Shown here: positions 1 to 12,845 of the stretch, one piece after another | Layout: every line of letters starts with the position of its first letter | How positions within the stretch are numbered: position 1 is the first letter of the stretch | Assembly (NCBI GenBank): GCA_001692895.1 | Contig: KV748191.1 | Location: 868,001 to 932,000, forward strand | DNA: 64,000 nucleotides | Direction: 5' to 3' | Origin: Cenococcum geophilum 1.58 | Lineage: Eukaryota > Ascomycota > Dothideomycetes > Gloniales > Gloniaceae | Program-made: the position numbers and the translations under genes | Notes under the pieces: generated by a model | Told to the model about the DNA's origin: nothing | Databases searched by the model: none | What the model saw: the letters and a program-made list of their open reading frames with translations, nothing else

Positions 1-3000
1 ATTCCTATTCTTAAGAGTGTTACTATTATATTTTCTGCCTTTATTAGGCCTTCTCAGAGCCCTTAGGTATTTACCCCCCATAGCGTTAACTATGCTATAG
101 CTTAGGTTCGTCTTACCTAAGTTAGCCTCTATACCTTCGACTCCTATTTACCTCTCCAGCATTAGTCCAACTAGTATTACATTACGGTAAATAGTTTCCC
201 GGCGTTCTTACGTGTTCTACTTTAGCTCCTTTTTCTATCTTGCTATTATCTTTACTAACCTCTTATACGTCTCCCTTCCTCCTTTATATAGGCCTGGGCC
301 CTAAAGCGGCACTATTTTTCTTCTGCTTTCTTTACCTGTTTCTCTAATATCTCTTCCCTACTTTAGGGTTGTTAGTTTGTTCTCCTATAGGGCACCCTAA
401 AGTCCTTCTATAGTTTACTTAGGCGTATCTTAATATACTTTATAACATTAGAGTTACGTTTATTTTGCGTCCTTTATATTATAGCGGCTTTAATATATAA
501 CTATAAGGGGGGAATATTAGATTCCTTCTCAAGCAGTACTATAGCCGTTTGCTTATGCCTGCCTATAATACTCTAAAGGCAGGCTGTTTAGACCTTTTAA
601 AGTGGTTTAAAGAGTAATTTAGGGGGGCCCTTCTTAGTTTCTCTAATGGCCTAAATACTAGATCTATATATTATGGTTAGCCAGACAACTGCTATATATA
701 GTAGGCGTAACCTCTAAAAGCATGGACCCCATATAGAATTAACAATCTTAGATAAAGTAATAAACTGTGCTTAGCCTTTACGGGCCGCTTACGCCGTATA
801 TACGCTCTACCAGAGCTTACTATCTACCCATACTCCTAATACCCTTAGGCCCTAAACTAGTTAACCCCTAAAGCCTTAGATGTAAATTATATACTAGAGA
901 TCTATAGATTAATTACGTTTTCTTATAAAATAGATTAGCTAGTATTTCTCTAGTAAGAATTAGACTCTATAACGTTTTACCTATTCTATATAAGTGTTAT
1001 AGGCTTTCTTTAGTGTTCTATAATTCTCTACGGCTATTAGCCCGTATATAATTAGGTTTATATCATTAATAAAGCCTATCCCCTAGATCGCCCCTTTCTT
1101 AAAGGAGTTAAGCAGGTTGCTTATAAAGAAAAGGAAGAGTATAAGCGAGAGGGGTAATCCTTATAGTATTCCTATTATAACTGCAATAGGGGGGCTCTAG
1201 TATCCCCTAAAGACTAGTAATATTTTTTTCTGGCCTATAAACCCTTAGACAAATTATATAATCCATTCTAAAAAGCCCTTTACCCTAAGGATATATAGGA
1301 GACGCTTATAGGGTATATTATTATAGGCACTACTAATATCTAGGCTAAGCATTAATACTATAAAGTCCTTTTACATCACCTATGCAGATTTAATAGTGGT
1401 AGCAAGTAGCGTAAGTACTAATAGTGTTAAGCGGTTCTTTCTTGCCCCTATTTAGCTTTATAGTAATAGGGCGTATTCCTCTACCGTGTCTACTATATAT
1501 TCCGCTATTACCCTTTCTAAAATCTTACTAAGGGTGTTTTCTAAGGCAATAGGGCGGTAGCTTCCTAGGATTAAGTAATCTACTTTACCTTCTTTTTATA
1601 GAATAACCGTTATTATAGATCTTCTAAGTCGCGGGTAGTAGCCTATAGCAAAGCATGCTCTAGCTATATCTGTAAGCTAAGGTACTATAAGTGGCCTATA
1701 GGTTTTTAGGGCCTTATTTAGAATCCTATCTAGTCCTAGTACTATATTATTTAAAAGGCGGCTAATAGTTCTAGCTATTTCCTCTATTATTATATCGCTG
1801 TTAACCCACAGGCGAGTTATTAATATTTCACCCATAATATTACTAAGGTCTGCTAGAGCTGGTTAGGGGAAGAACCTTTCTATAAGGATCTTTACCTTCT
1901 TATTATTGTCGTTTATAGCCTATAATTCTCCTACTCTTTATAGGGGTGGTAGGTATAGGTCTTCTACTAAACGCCCTACCTTTTTCTTTACCTATTTTGC
2001 TATAGCCTAAAGGCCCTTATTATAGGGGAGGCTTAGGTTAGAAGTATGCTCGTTTATAAACCGTCTCCAGTTATTCCTTACTTCTTTTTTTAGGGTATTC
2101 TTTAGCTAGTTTCTTATATCTTTATATCGTCTTTTATCTTTAGGGTTATGGCTACTTATATATTTCCTTTTTACTTATTATTAGCTAATAACCAGAACTG
2201 CGCATTATATAAACTATACGTATTGCGCGTAGGGGCCCGGTTTTAAGATCGGGCAGTACTCTTCTAACCTATTTTTAATTACTGCCTAGATCCTTTCTAG
2301 TCTTCGGTTAATTTCCTTAGGGGTGGCCAATAAGCCTTGCTTATTTAGTATTAGGTGGATTTCTTCTAGGTTTTAGAGTTATTATTTAACTATATTAAGG
2401 AAACTATTTATCTTAAGCTTCCTTATTGCGTATCTTTTTCTATTTAGTTACGCTTTAGTATCTAGGTCTAGCTATATCTAAATAAGGATATAGTCTAGGG
2501 TAAGTGCCTATTCTTCTTTAGGGTTATACCTTTTAAGTCTCTAGTATAGGCCTTCGTTTATAAATATAAGGTTAATTATACTTCTAGCGGTGCCTCATTG
2601 CTATATAATTGCTCCTAGGGGGGTGGCTAGCTTAAGGCCCCAGATATCTATAGCTCTTAATAGGCACTCTAACTATTAATCTGCAGTAATATAGATACCC
2701 CCCTACTATAAGTAGTAGAGGTTTATATCTCCTAATAGGATAAACTCTATACCTTTAGTTTCCAATAAGCTTATTACCGATATAATATTCTCTATTTATA
2801 GAACCCCTTTAACCCTAGGGTTATATACATTAATAATTTATACCAGTCCCCTATATATTTAGATTATTATAACTGCAATATCTAGGTTAACTGCCTACTA
2901 TAACTATAAGGATAGGCTAATAGCCTTACTAATTATAAAGTATACGCGTATAGCTGCTTTTAGTTTATATAGGAGCTAAAATCCTTAGGGGTAGTATATT

Positions 3001-3844
3001 AATTATATAAAGGTATTATAATACGGTTTTTATATAGTAAGGATATAGTATTTCTCTAGGTCTAGACTGTCTAGTAGGGGCCTTATAAGGCGGTGGTTTG
3101 TGTTGCCGCAGTTATACTATATAATGGATAGGTAGCGGACCCCTAGTAAGGGTCCTTTAACTCTCCTTTATTTCTTACTTCTTCTATTTTTACTTTCTTT
3201 AGGATATTTAGAGCTTCTATCTCTTATATCTATACCCTAGTTACTACTTATTTTATATAAAGCTTTCCATTCCCATATCTTATATTCCTATTAGCGCTTC
3301 TATATTTAAATCTATTATTATTACTAGTTCTTCCCCTATTCTTACTAGTTAGCTATATACCCTTTATAGGTTAGCTATAAATATTATATTTACCGCATTA
3401 AGTCTAATTCTTAATTATCCTAGTCTTAAGCCTGCTGTTACTATCTATAAGGGTCTTCCTATAGGGCGTCCTCTCCCTTATATCCCCTATAACCCATATA
3501 TCCCTAATTAGTCTAGTAATATTACGTAGTATTACTTCTAGCCCGTTAAGGCTTAGGATGGCTAGCCTAGCCCTCTAGTATTAAAGGTAGGAAACGCTAG
3601 AAAGGCGCCTGCGTCCCTTTAGCTTATTGCCTATTATTTCTATTTATATAACCTAGCGTATAGTTATTCCCGCAGCTATTAAGCCCTTACCTTCCATCTC
3701 CTATATTTAATATAGTCTTCTCTCTCCCACGCCTTATATATACTTTAGTAGTAGTTTACACATTTTATTTAGTCTTAATTTAAGCAATATCTCGTATTAT
3801 AGGGGCCTGTATAGTAGCCGCAGCATACCTATACTGCGTATATA
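1..3844 (-). mobile_element. LINE (non-LTR retrotransposon), 3' portion: ORF1 end, endonuclease, reverse transcriptase
   Basis: Read on the minus strand, this is the downstream part of a Tad-like fungal LINE. Around 3780-3840 are Cys/His knuckles ending ORF1 (CGYYTGPYNTRYC). At about 3060-3150 an APE-type endonuclease opens with YNCGNTNHR, and about 100 nt on LQEPYYNK-like residues can be read. Around 1030-1140 the reverse transcriptase reads GLPLSLILFLF and FINDINLI, where active LINEs have the PLSP block and an F-x-D-D box. The catalytic FADD is therefore degraded, and many CAA/CAG codons have become stops, as RIP predicts. Its 3' end lies outside the window. Its 5' part continues at 13,022 after two nested insertions. 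The element is dead. The LINE call is firm; the clade is my inference. Confidence 0.85.
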
Positions 3845-4064
3845 TTAGGAAATTTTTTTTGGGGCTCGTTGTTGCGGTTTACGGCAAATTGCCATAAACC
3901 GTACGGTTGCGGCAGGTGGATATGGTCGATAGCAATTTATACAAAACGCACGTTTTGCAACAAGTTTGCAGCACCCTAATAGTAATTTACGCGTTTTATA
4001 ACAAATTTATAGCACCTAATAGTAAATTACGGCAAAATGCTACCCTATAAATAAATAGTGCGCA

Positions 4065-4195
4065 AACTATACAAATTGTACGAATTGTAAAAACTGTACG
4101 AATTGTACGAATTGTAAAAACTGTACGAATTGTACGAATTGTACGAATTGTACAAATTGTACAAATTGTAAAAACTGTACAAATTATAACTATAT
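4065..4195. repeat. 10-bp tandem array
   Basis: Tandem copies of ACGAATTGTA with variants ACAAATTGTA and AAAAACTGTA, about 12 units. It lies just inside the left end of the inverted-repeat element, after a short hairpin around 3875-3905. Confidence 0.8.
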
Positions 4196-4350
4196 AAATT
4201 ATAATTATATTATATAATAACCAAATTATTATATATTTCTATAGATTTCTATAGTATACTTTTAAATATATTTATATTATAACTATATAAAATGTAGAGC
4301 TATCTACTTTAGGCGTTAAGGGGAAGCCTCTTACGGAGGCTTTAAATTAT
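4196..4350. other. AT-rich spacer in the inverted-repeat element
   Basis: About 155 bp of AT-rich sequence between two tandem arrays. Nothing recognisable is seen. Confidence 0.6.
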
Positions 4351-4550
4351 TTGCCTACCTACCTACCTGCCTGCCTGCCTACCTGCCTATCTACCTACCT
4401 ACCTACCTGCCTACCTGCCTACCTACCTACCTACCTACCTACCTGCTTGCCTGCCTACCTACCTACCTACCTACCTGTCTATTTGTCTATACCTACCCGT
4501 CTATACCTACCTATCTATGCCTACCTATCTGTGCCTACCTGTCTATGTTA
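4351..4550. repeat. Tetranucleotide array (TACC/TGCC)
   Basis: A run of about 45 tetranucleotides, mostly CTAC and CTGC, degrading towards the right into CTAT/CTGT variants. A 98-residue open frame across it is a by-product of the repeat. A short GATC run (4558-4573) follows. Confidence 0.9.
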
Positions 4551-4599
4551 CCTTAATTCGATCGATCGATCGAATTGTTTATCGTATTCGCTGGCTGGT

Positions 4600-4992
4600 C
4601 GTTCAAACGGTTGTCGTGTGGCTCTGGCGACGGTCGTGTGGCGATAACGACGGTCGTCTGGCTCTGACGGTCATCTAGCTCTGGCGACGGTTATCTGGCT
4701 CCGGCGACGGTCGTCTAGCTCTTACGACGGTCGTCTGGCTCTGACGGTCGTCTAGCTCTGGCGACAGTCATCTAGCTCCGGCGACGGCCGTCTAGCTCTG
4801 ACGACGGTCCGTCTAGCTCTAACGACGGTCGTCTAGCTCTAGCGACGGTTATCTGGCTCCGGCGACGGTCGTCCAGCTCTAGCGACGGTTATCTGGCTCC
4901 GGCGACAGTCGTCTAGCTCTAACAACGTCGTCTGGCTCTAACATCGTCTAGCTCTGGCGACGGTCGTCTGGCTCCGGCGACGGTTGTCTACT
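4600..4992. repeat. ~20-bp GC-rich minisatellite
   Basis: About 20 copies of a 20-bp unit close to GGCGACGGTCGTCTAGCTCT, mixed with 17-bp variants that lack three bases. Variation is mostly C/T and G/A. A unique stretch of ~160 bp (5000-5160) separates it from the next array. Confidence 0.85.
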
Positions 4993-5159
4993 AGCTGTCG
5001 TTCTGGTGTCCTTCCTAGGTAGGGAGGATAGTAAGGAAGGGTAAAAATGAGGTGGCTACCTAGGTGTATATAGGGGGTATACTTAGCAGAGGCACGTGTA
5101 GAGGCTATTGGAATATAGTGGACCTAATAGTAGTGTGGTCGCGCGCATATACACAAAGG

Positions 5160-6415
5160 CTTTGTATAGAAGCTTCGCGTTGAGCCTCCGTATGCAGAGC
5201 TTCGCGCAGAGCCTCGTGTAGAGCTTCGCGCAGAGCCTCGTATAGAGCTTCGCGCAGAGCCTCGTGTAGAGCTTCGCGCAGAGCCTCGTGTAGAGCTTCG
5301 CGCAGAGCCTCGTGTAGAGCTTCGCGCAGAGCCTCGTGCAGAGCCTCTATATGTAGAGCTTCGTGTAGAGCTTCGTAGAGCTTTATGCAGAGCTTCGTGT
5401 AGAGCTTCATATAGAGCTTTGTGTAGAGCTTCGTGTAGAGCTTCGTGCAGAGCCTCTGTACGTAGAGCTTCGTGTAGAGCTTCGTGTAGAGCTTCGTGTA
5501 GAGCTTCGTGTAGAGCTTCGTGTAGAGCTTTGTGTAGAGCTTCGTGCAGAGCTTCGTATAGAGCTTCGTGTAGAGCCTCGTGCAGAGCCTCTGTACCCAG
5601 AGCTTTGTGTAGAGCCTCGTGTAGAGCCTCGTGTAAAGCTTCGTGTAAAGCTTCGTGCAGAGCTTCGTGTAGAGCTTTGTGTAGAGCCTCTGTACGCAGA
5701 GCTTCGTGTAGAGCATCGTGCAAAGCTTTGTGTAGAGCNTCGTGTAGAGCTTCGTGCAGAGCTTCGTACAGAGCTTCGTGTAGAGCCTCGTGCAGAGCCT
5801 CTGTACCCAGAGCTTTGTGTAGAGCCTTGTATAGAGCCTCGTGCAAAGCTTCGTGTAAAGCTTCGTGCAGAGCTTTGTGTAGAGATTCGTGTAGAGCTTC
5901 GTGTAGAGCTTCGTGTAGAGCCTCTGTACGTAGAGCTTCGTGTAGAGCATCGTGCAAAGCTTCGTGTAGAGTATCGTGCAAAGCTTCGTGTAGAGCTTCG
6001 TGTAGAGCTTCGTATAGAGCCTCATGCAAAGCTTCGTGTAGAGCTTTGTGTAGAGCTTCGTGTAGAGCTTTGTGTAGAGCTTCGTGTAGAGCTTCGTGCA
6101 GAGCTTCGTGCACGAATTCGTGTAGAACTTTGTGTAGAGCCTCGTGCAGAGCCTCTGTACGCAGAGCTTTGTATAGAGCCTCGTGTAAAGCCTCGTGCAA
6201 AGCTTCGTGTAGAGCTTCGTGTAGAGCTTCGTGTAGAGCTTCGTATAGAGCTTCGTATAGAGCTTCGTGTAGAGCTTCGTGTAGAGCTTCGTGTAGAGCT
6301 TCGTGTAGAGCTTCGTGTAGAGCTTCGTGTAGAGCTTTGTGTAGAGCTTTGTGCAGAGCTTTATATAAAGCCTTATGCAGAGCTTTATATAGAGCCTTAT
6401 ATAAAGCCTCTGCAT
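5160..6415. repeat. 12-bp minisatellite with periodic 15-bp variant units
   Basis: About 100 tandem copies of a 12-bp unit (GAGCTTCGTGTA). Because the unit is a multiple of three and lacks stops in most frames, three long frames stay open: a CRAS repeat on the plus strand and LYTK and ALHE repeats on the minus strand. None looks like a real protein. A 15-bp variant starting CCTCTGTAC occurs at 5453, 5588, 5687, 5798, 5921 and 6152. All spacings equal a multiple of 12 plus 3. One N lies near 5739. Confidence 0.95.
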
Positions 6416-6678
6416 TAGGAATTTTTTTTTTAGGCATATTGTTGCAAGCGAAAATTGGGGTCTGCAAAACCTGCGTAAGTTGTAATTTTGGTAATTTATA
6501 GCGATTTGCAGCAATTTGCTACAAATATATAGATAAGGTAGGCGCGTGTATAGGTAGCCTATGTATTTATAGCAAATTGCTGCAAATCGCCGCAAATTGC
6601 CAAATTTGCAACTTACGCAGGTTTTGTAGACCCCGATTTTCGTTTGTAATAACGTGCCTAAAAAAAAATTTCCTAATA
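6415..6678. repeat. Large palindrome with ~115-bp arms
   Basis: The left arm (about 6415-6530) and right arm (about 6562-6678) are inverted copies of roughly 90% identity around a ~30-bp centre. Both start TTAGGAA plus a T run and AGGCA, and both contain AAAACCTGCGTAAGTTG. Differences between the arms are mainly transitions. The structure could form a long hairpin and supplies the right terminus of the surrounding element. Confidence 0.85.
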
Positions 6679-6688
6679 TATAAATTAG

Positions 6689-6859
6689 TGTCGGAATGTT
6701 AGTTATGTGACGTGGTTACAAGACCATGAAGTGAGACTAGCTAATCTGACCTTGGAGCAAACCCCTATTTCTAGATATCAATTAACTACTAACTTTAACA
6801 CCGCATACGTACCACTATAAGTGATATTCGTGTATATTGATAAAGTGAGTATACCGATA
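6689..6859 (+). repeat. 5' LTR of copia fossil 1
   Basis: 171 bp, starting TGTCGG. It is about 90% identical to the LTR at 12,846-13,016, with transitions only. Confidence 0.92.
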
Positions 6860-9800
6860 CTAATTAGTAGACGTATAGATTAGGAAATACGCAATAGCAA
6901 AGCTTAAAACTACGCATTAGCTTAACTGCTAACGCGTTAAATCGCAGAGCTATTGCCCTATTTTAGTTAAAGGAGAAAACTATATTACCCTTAAAGCTCG
7001 AGACCACGTATTAGCTTGCTGATGCGTTAAATCGCCTAGAGAATTGTACCTTTACTTAGAGAGAGCTACGTTACCCTTAAAGCTCGAAACCACGCATTAG
7101 CTTAACTATTAACGCGTCAGATTGCCTAGAGGACCCTTAAAGCTTAAAACCACGTATTAACTTAACTGTTGACGCGTCAGATCGCCTAAAGGACCGTATC
7201 TTTGCTAAGAATCGTCTACAGTTTCTAAGAACTGTAGATTTGTTAATAGGACATATATATACCTTTATATCCTTACTTTAAACCTTAACTTCTTTAAACT
7301 AACGACTACCCTTATACCTACCCTTATACCTACCCTTATATATAAAGATATAATAATATAGAAATTGACTAGAAGGAAAGAATTATTAAATACGGCTACG
7401 GAATTGACTTGGAGATGGCTATAGATAACGACCTAACGGAGTATATGGAGACTAAGATATACCTATATATACGATCTAACCTTATAGACTTTACACTATG
7501 GACAGTGTTTTAGGAAGACTTTAAGAACTTTATACTAGAGACCTTTAAATAAGTATAATCTAATACTAAAATGGGAATCCGTTAATACCTAGTTAAGAGA
7601 GGAGTATATATTGCTAAGTAAGATAAGAGATACTCCCTTGGTAAGGTGCTGACGGACGTCGCTAATAAAGAAGAGTTTTATAAATGGACGGATAAGGAGC
7701 TTATCGCGGCCCTTATAGAGGTAAAACCAATAATTACGATAACTCTGTAAGACTGACTTAATTTGACCTTAGATAAGCTTGCTACACCTCTAGCCCTACT
7801 ACTAGCTACTTTACTAACTCCACTAGCTATCCTAGCTGCCGTACCACTAGCTACTTCGGTTACTGCACCGCCAGCTACTCCGATTACTACCCCTGCTACC
7901 CCTACTACCCCTCCCGGTCCTTAATTCTCTAACTATAACTAAATCTATACTTTTATTAACTAACTGCTATAGCTAAGAGAGCAGCAGCCGTAGCAGCTAT
8001 AAATATATACACTACCTAAACTAGCCGTGCCTAGTGCGGAGCAAGGACCTAGATATAGTAAGGAGGTGGCTATAATTGCGAAGATCTATACAGACGACTA
8101 AAAGTACGATAGAGTTAATGACAGCTTCGACTTTAAGCTAACTATCTTTTATAACATCTGTAAGAGATCTAGCTTACCACTAGAAGGCTATATAGTGGCA
8201 TTCCCTAGTATGCTAAAAGGGCTTGCTTAGGACCACTACTATAATAGTAACCTTAAGTTAAGACCTTTTATGGAAGCCTGTAACTATATATAATAGTTCT
8301 TTAAAGGGCTAGAATACTACTATAAGAACCTTATAGAGTGGAACAGTATAACCCTCTAAGGAGTTATAGACAAGAACCCTAATAAGTTAATTTATTAGAA
8401 CTTCTAACTGCTTATAGATAAACTGCTAAAGTAACGTCATGGACTATACCTAGACTTTTGTACGAACCGCATTCTTATAAATAAGTTGGTCACTGCTTAC
8501 TAGGGAGTGCCAGTATGCCGTATCGCTATCTCTAACCCCTTAGAAGACCTCTCTTAGTTAATTAGTAAGCTATAATCCTCTATTATTGCGTAAGAAAAAG
8601 AACACCCCCTATAGGCCTTAATGAGATTGTCTTATTAAACCTTTTTCACGGATTAATGTTACTATTAAAATGACTAAAATCGAGACCGAAACACTAATCG
8701 CTATGGCAGTAATCGCCCCTATAGAACTAACGGCGGACTAAAGGCCAAGTGCTATATCTGTAAGAAGGAGGACTGCCGTTCGTGGAAATATATAGAGGAG
8801 GAGCGTAATTAATCTAGAGACGATTATAAGAGACGTTTTATTAATATTAAGGGCCGTAATAAGGGTAACTTTAACAACCACTTTAAATAATACGTCGCCG
8901 CCTATGAAAGAGATAAAGAGGATAACTTAGACTTTAAAGCCTATATATAAGACGCTAATAACTCTAGGAGCAATGCCGGAGAACCTGATAATAGTTTTGC
9001 CTATATTACCACCTTTGGAATACTTACTATAGAGGAAGTAACCTCTATAAGCGTAGAGCTAGCTAATAAGGCTTATATATACCTACTTACGGCTTTAGAA
9101 CTTACTACGGAGTCTGCCACAAAACCTTATACGGAGATTAACCTATTCGCCTGTAATACGACCACAACTATAGCGTTATAATACACCTTGACGGTCTTTA
9201 TAGGAATTATAATTAATATAGGTGCTTTGCGTAAGTCTACGGCTGGCTATAGCCAATTTTAAGCCTTATAGGCCGTAGATAAGTTTATAAGTCTTAACAC
9301 GTTAACTAAGGGCTAAGTGACTGTCTAATTTGGGATTGGAGCCTCTATATTTATCGGAACCATAGACGTTAACAGCCTTATAGGCAAGGTATAATTCTAT
9401 ATCGTTAAAGCAGATACTCCTTTCCTACTTTGCTTAGTAGATATAGATAGACTCTATATTAAATACGATAACCTAAAGGACGTTATTATTACTCGCACTA
9501 AAAAGGTGCCAGTAGTTAGACGATTTGGCTATCCGTTTCTTGTATAGAGCTTCTCTTTACAGTCTTATCTAGTTGAGTCCTTTAACGCGAACCCTTGCTA
9601 CTTAACTAACGTAGAGCTACGATATCTATATTGTTAATTTGGTTACCTATTAGTTAATAAACTGTAAAAGCTTCTTGATAAGACTGGCTACGGCCATAAT
9701 ACTAATAGATCTGCCATTGAAGAGCTAACTAGACTCTGCCACTACTGCTAGAAGTTTAGTAAATCTCTAAGTAGATTTTGCTTTACCTTATAAGACGACG

Positions 9801-12800
9801 TTAATTTTAACTACAATATTATCGTCGATATTATGTATATTAGCGGCTCCCCCCTACTATACGTAGTTAATGAAGCAACTTAATTTTAAACTGGTAGATG
9901 GCTACGAGATATTAGCGCTAAGTACACTTAGGATGTTCTACAAATGTGCTAGATTAATAGCTATTTAGGACCACCAGACTTAATTACTATAGACGCTAGG
10001 AAGAACTTTGTTAGTAAGGAGTTTAAGCACTATGCTGCTACTATAGGAGTAACTATAAAGTTAGTTCTAGTCGAATTATATAATTCTATTGGAATAGTAG
10101 AGCGCTACTATAGTCCGCTATAATGAGCCTACTAAATTATTATATTTGAAATCCCTGAAATTAGTAAGGAGATGGCCTTATAAATGGCTTTTAAAGCTAT
10201 TAATAACACGGCTGGCCTAGAAGGCCTAGTCCTTACACTTTTAGTCTTTGGAGCCTACCCCCGAATGGTTAAATTGGACGTACTATTACCTTTAGTTGCA
10301 TAGCGAGCTGCGGCTATTAAGAAAGTAATAGTAGAAATCTAGAAGCTTTGAGCTAAATAATAGATCGCTAACGCTTTTAATATGCGAAATGGATAACGAA
10401 CTGACGCTATTTATGGCCTCCTACCTAGTTTGCCTATCTTAGTCTGGAGAGAAGGCAACACTGGCTAAAGCGGTTATTGGGACGGGCTATATATGCTGCT
10501 TGCCGTTGACGGTAAGACCTGCACTGTGAAGCTATTAAATAGGCCTACGACCTTCCGCTCTACGGTTGTAAAATCTTACCTACTAGACCTATAAAACTTA
10601 GTTAAACCATAAGAGTCTGTTGAATTAGCTAAACTAGTACCTATACTAGCTAAACCTTAATTATTACCTAAAGCTAAACTATAGCTACCGCCAAAGCGAG
10701 GTAGAGGTCGCCCCCGTAAATACCTATTGCTTACGGCCGTCGCAAATACGGCTGTTACGGACGCTATAATAGATATAGATGCCCTTACGGGTAATATTGC
10801 AGATATAGCTGATATCGCTATCTACTTATAGGACAATGATACCGCAAATATGGCTGATATTACTATTTACTTATAGAACGATAGTAACACCTAGTTTAGC
10901 GCTTTACGGTAAAAGGAGGTTATAGGCCTACTTGAGAAAGGCGTTTTTAAGATTATTAAGCTACACGATATGCTAAAGGGGGTTAGACTCTTTAATTCAT
11001 GGTTTGTTAACGAGATTAAGAATAAAGGAACTAATAAAGCCTTTAAGAAATTACGACTTATTATATAGGCCTATAACGATTTAAAGAAAGAGCTAGTTCT
11101 TACCTAGTTACTAATAATTTAATAAGTTAGCTAGTGGCTGATTCTCTATATCGCTGCTACGCTACCATAGATATAACTCTACCTCCGAGATATCTTATAA
11201 GCCTATATCTAGTCTACTATGAACCTAAACCGCGAGTTCTATATACGACTACCACACAAGCTGAATAAATAATTGGGAATTGATAAGGACTCCGTTTTAA
11301 AGGTTGTAAAGCCACTTTATGGAGTGCCTAAAGCTGGAAACTACTGGTTTAAGACCTACTATTTATACTACGTTAATTAGCTGCGAATGGACTAGTCTAC
11401 GTACGACCCTTGCTTGCTTTACAGCAACAAACCTTTTAGAATTGTTGGCTTATAGACTAATGATATGCTATTCCTTGCAGATGACACCTTTATAGAGGCT
11501 AAATAAAGCGAACTATATAAGGCTAAATTTATGGCTAAGGAGTAAGAGTAACTAACTACTAATATACCAGTTAAGTTTAATAGAGGACTTATTTAATTGG
11601 CATAAGACGAGAGTATTACGCTGACGTAAAAGCGCCAGTGTAAGAACCTTAGTGTGGTTAATACTACGCTAGTAAACAGCACTAGCTTTAGAGGAATTAC
11701 GCACGGCCTACTTATGCTAAAGGACTAGTATATCGCTTAACGCGCTAGAGGAGCCTATATTACCTTAGTCTGTTAACCAAAGGCTTTATTTAACTTATCC
11801 TTTACTGCCTAGGTAACTAATCCTAAAGAGGTAGACGTGAAGAAGTTAAATAAGCGCCTAAGTTAGCAGATTTAGAACTTATATAGAGGTCTTAAGTTTG
11901 TTAAATTAGAGGCTAAGACCCTATAGCTTTTAGTCTTTATAGATGCTTTTTTTACTAATAATAAGGACCTCTCTTCGTAAATTAGCTATATTATTGTACT
12001 AGCTGACGTAACTAAGAAGGCTAACGTTATCTATTAGAGCTTAATTAAGTGTAAAAGAGTTACTAGAAGTGTTCTGGCTTCTAAACTCTACGGAATAGCT
12101 TATGGCTTTAATATCGCCGTCGCTATTAAGTCTACGGTAGACAAGGTCCTATAGATCAACCTCCTGCTTATACTTTGCACTGATTCTAAATCGCTATATA
12201 ATTGTCTTGTACGACTTGGAACCATATAAGAGAAGCAATTAATAATTAATATAATGTGCCTGCGATAAGCCTATGAATGTTAGCAGATTACGGAGGTTAA
12301 ATGGATTAATAGTGAAGCTAACCCTACGGACGCGATGACTAAGGGGAAGCCTTGCGTTGCCCTATAGCGACTTATTGATATAAACTAGGTTAATATATAG
12401 GCTGTAGGTTGGGTGGAGCGTAAGAAGTAATAGAAGGTGGTTTTTGGGTTATAATGGTGCTAGGGCATACCACCCGCCATATTCTGCGGACCCTAAATTT
12501 AACTAGCTAATTAGGATTTTCTATCCCCGGGATGGAAAATTGCTATTGGCTCGCTTACTACTAGCGCCTTGGCGGCCCTCGTGATATATTAACCTGCTAC
12601 CCCTAACAATCCTTCTCCTTCTTTTCTTTAGCTTAGTGTCCCCGTAATATAGCATTCTATAAGCTTCTGTTTAGAGGTATTAGTATAAGCCGTAATACTA
12701 GTTGTATAATTACGGACCTATAAGAGGAGCGTGGAAACTATTGCGTATTAATTAGATCTTTAGCTATTGCGTATATGTTATAAATAGTCTAGAAACAGAC

Positions 12801-12845
12801 TTGGCTTTAGAGTGTAGATTAGCCTTCTTCTTAGAGTTGCTCTAG

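Larger units (their letters stand above)
3845..6676. mobile_element. Terminal-inverted-repeat element filled with tandem arrays
   Basis: The two ends are inverted copies: TTAGGAAATTTTTTTT at 3845-3860 and its complement at 6661-6676. Each is bordered by TATATA (3839-3844 and 6677-6682), the likely target duplication. Removing the element plus one TATATA restores the reading frame of the LINE zinc knuckle on both sides, which supports these limits. No transposase can be read, so it would be non-autonomous. Inside are four different tandem arrays and, at its right end, a ~260-bp palindrome whose inner arm carries another copy of the terminal sequence. The superfamily is not clear; TA-rich duplications fit several DNA transposon groups. 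Confidence 0.6.

Noticed and set aside
1-3844. Live LINE with coding potential
   Set aside because: The catalytic FADD box is changed and stops are frequent throughout; it is a relic.
4351-4647. 98-residue plus-strand ORF
   Set aside because: It is a translation of a tetranucleotide array running into the next minisatellite.
4600-6415. CRISPR-like spaced repeats
   Set aside because: Units are contiguous with no unique spacers, and the genome is fungal.
5105-6595. Long ORFs (up to 496 codons) as protein genes
   Set aside because: They arise from a 12-bp repeat free of stops; several frames on both strands are open at once and no start context or non-repeat domain is present.
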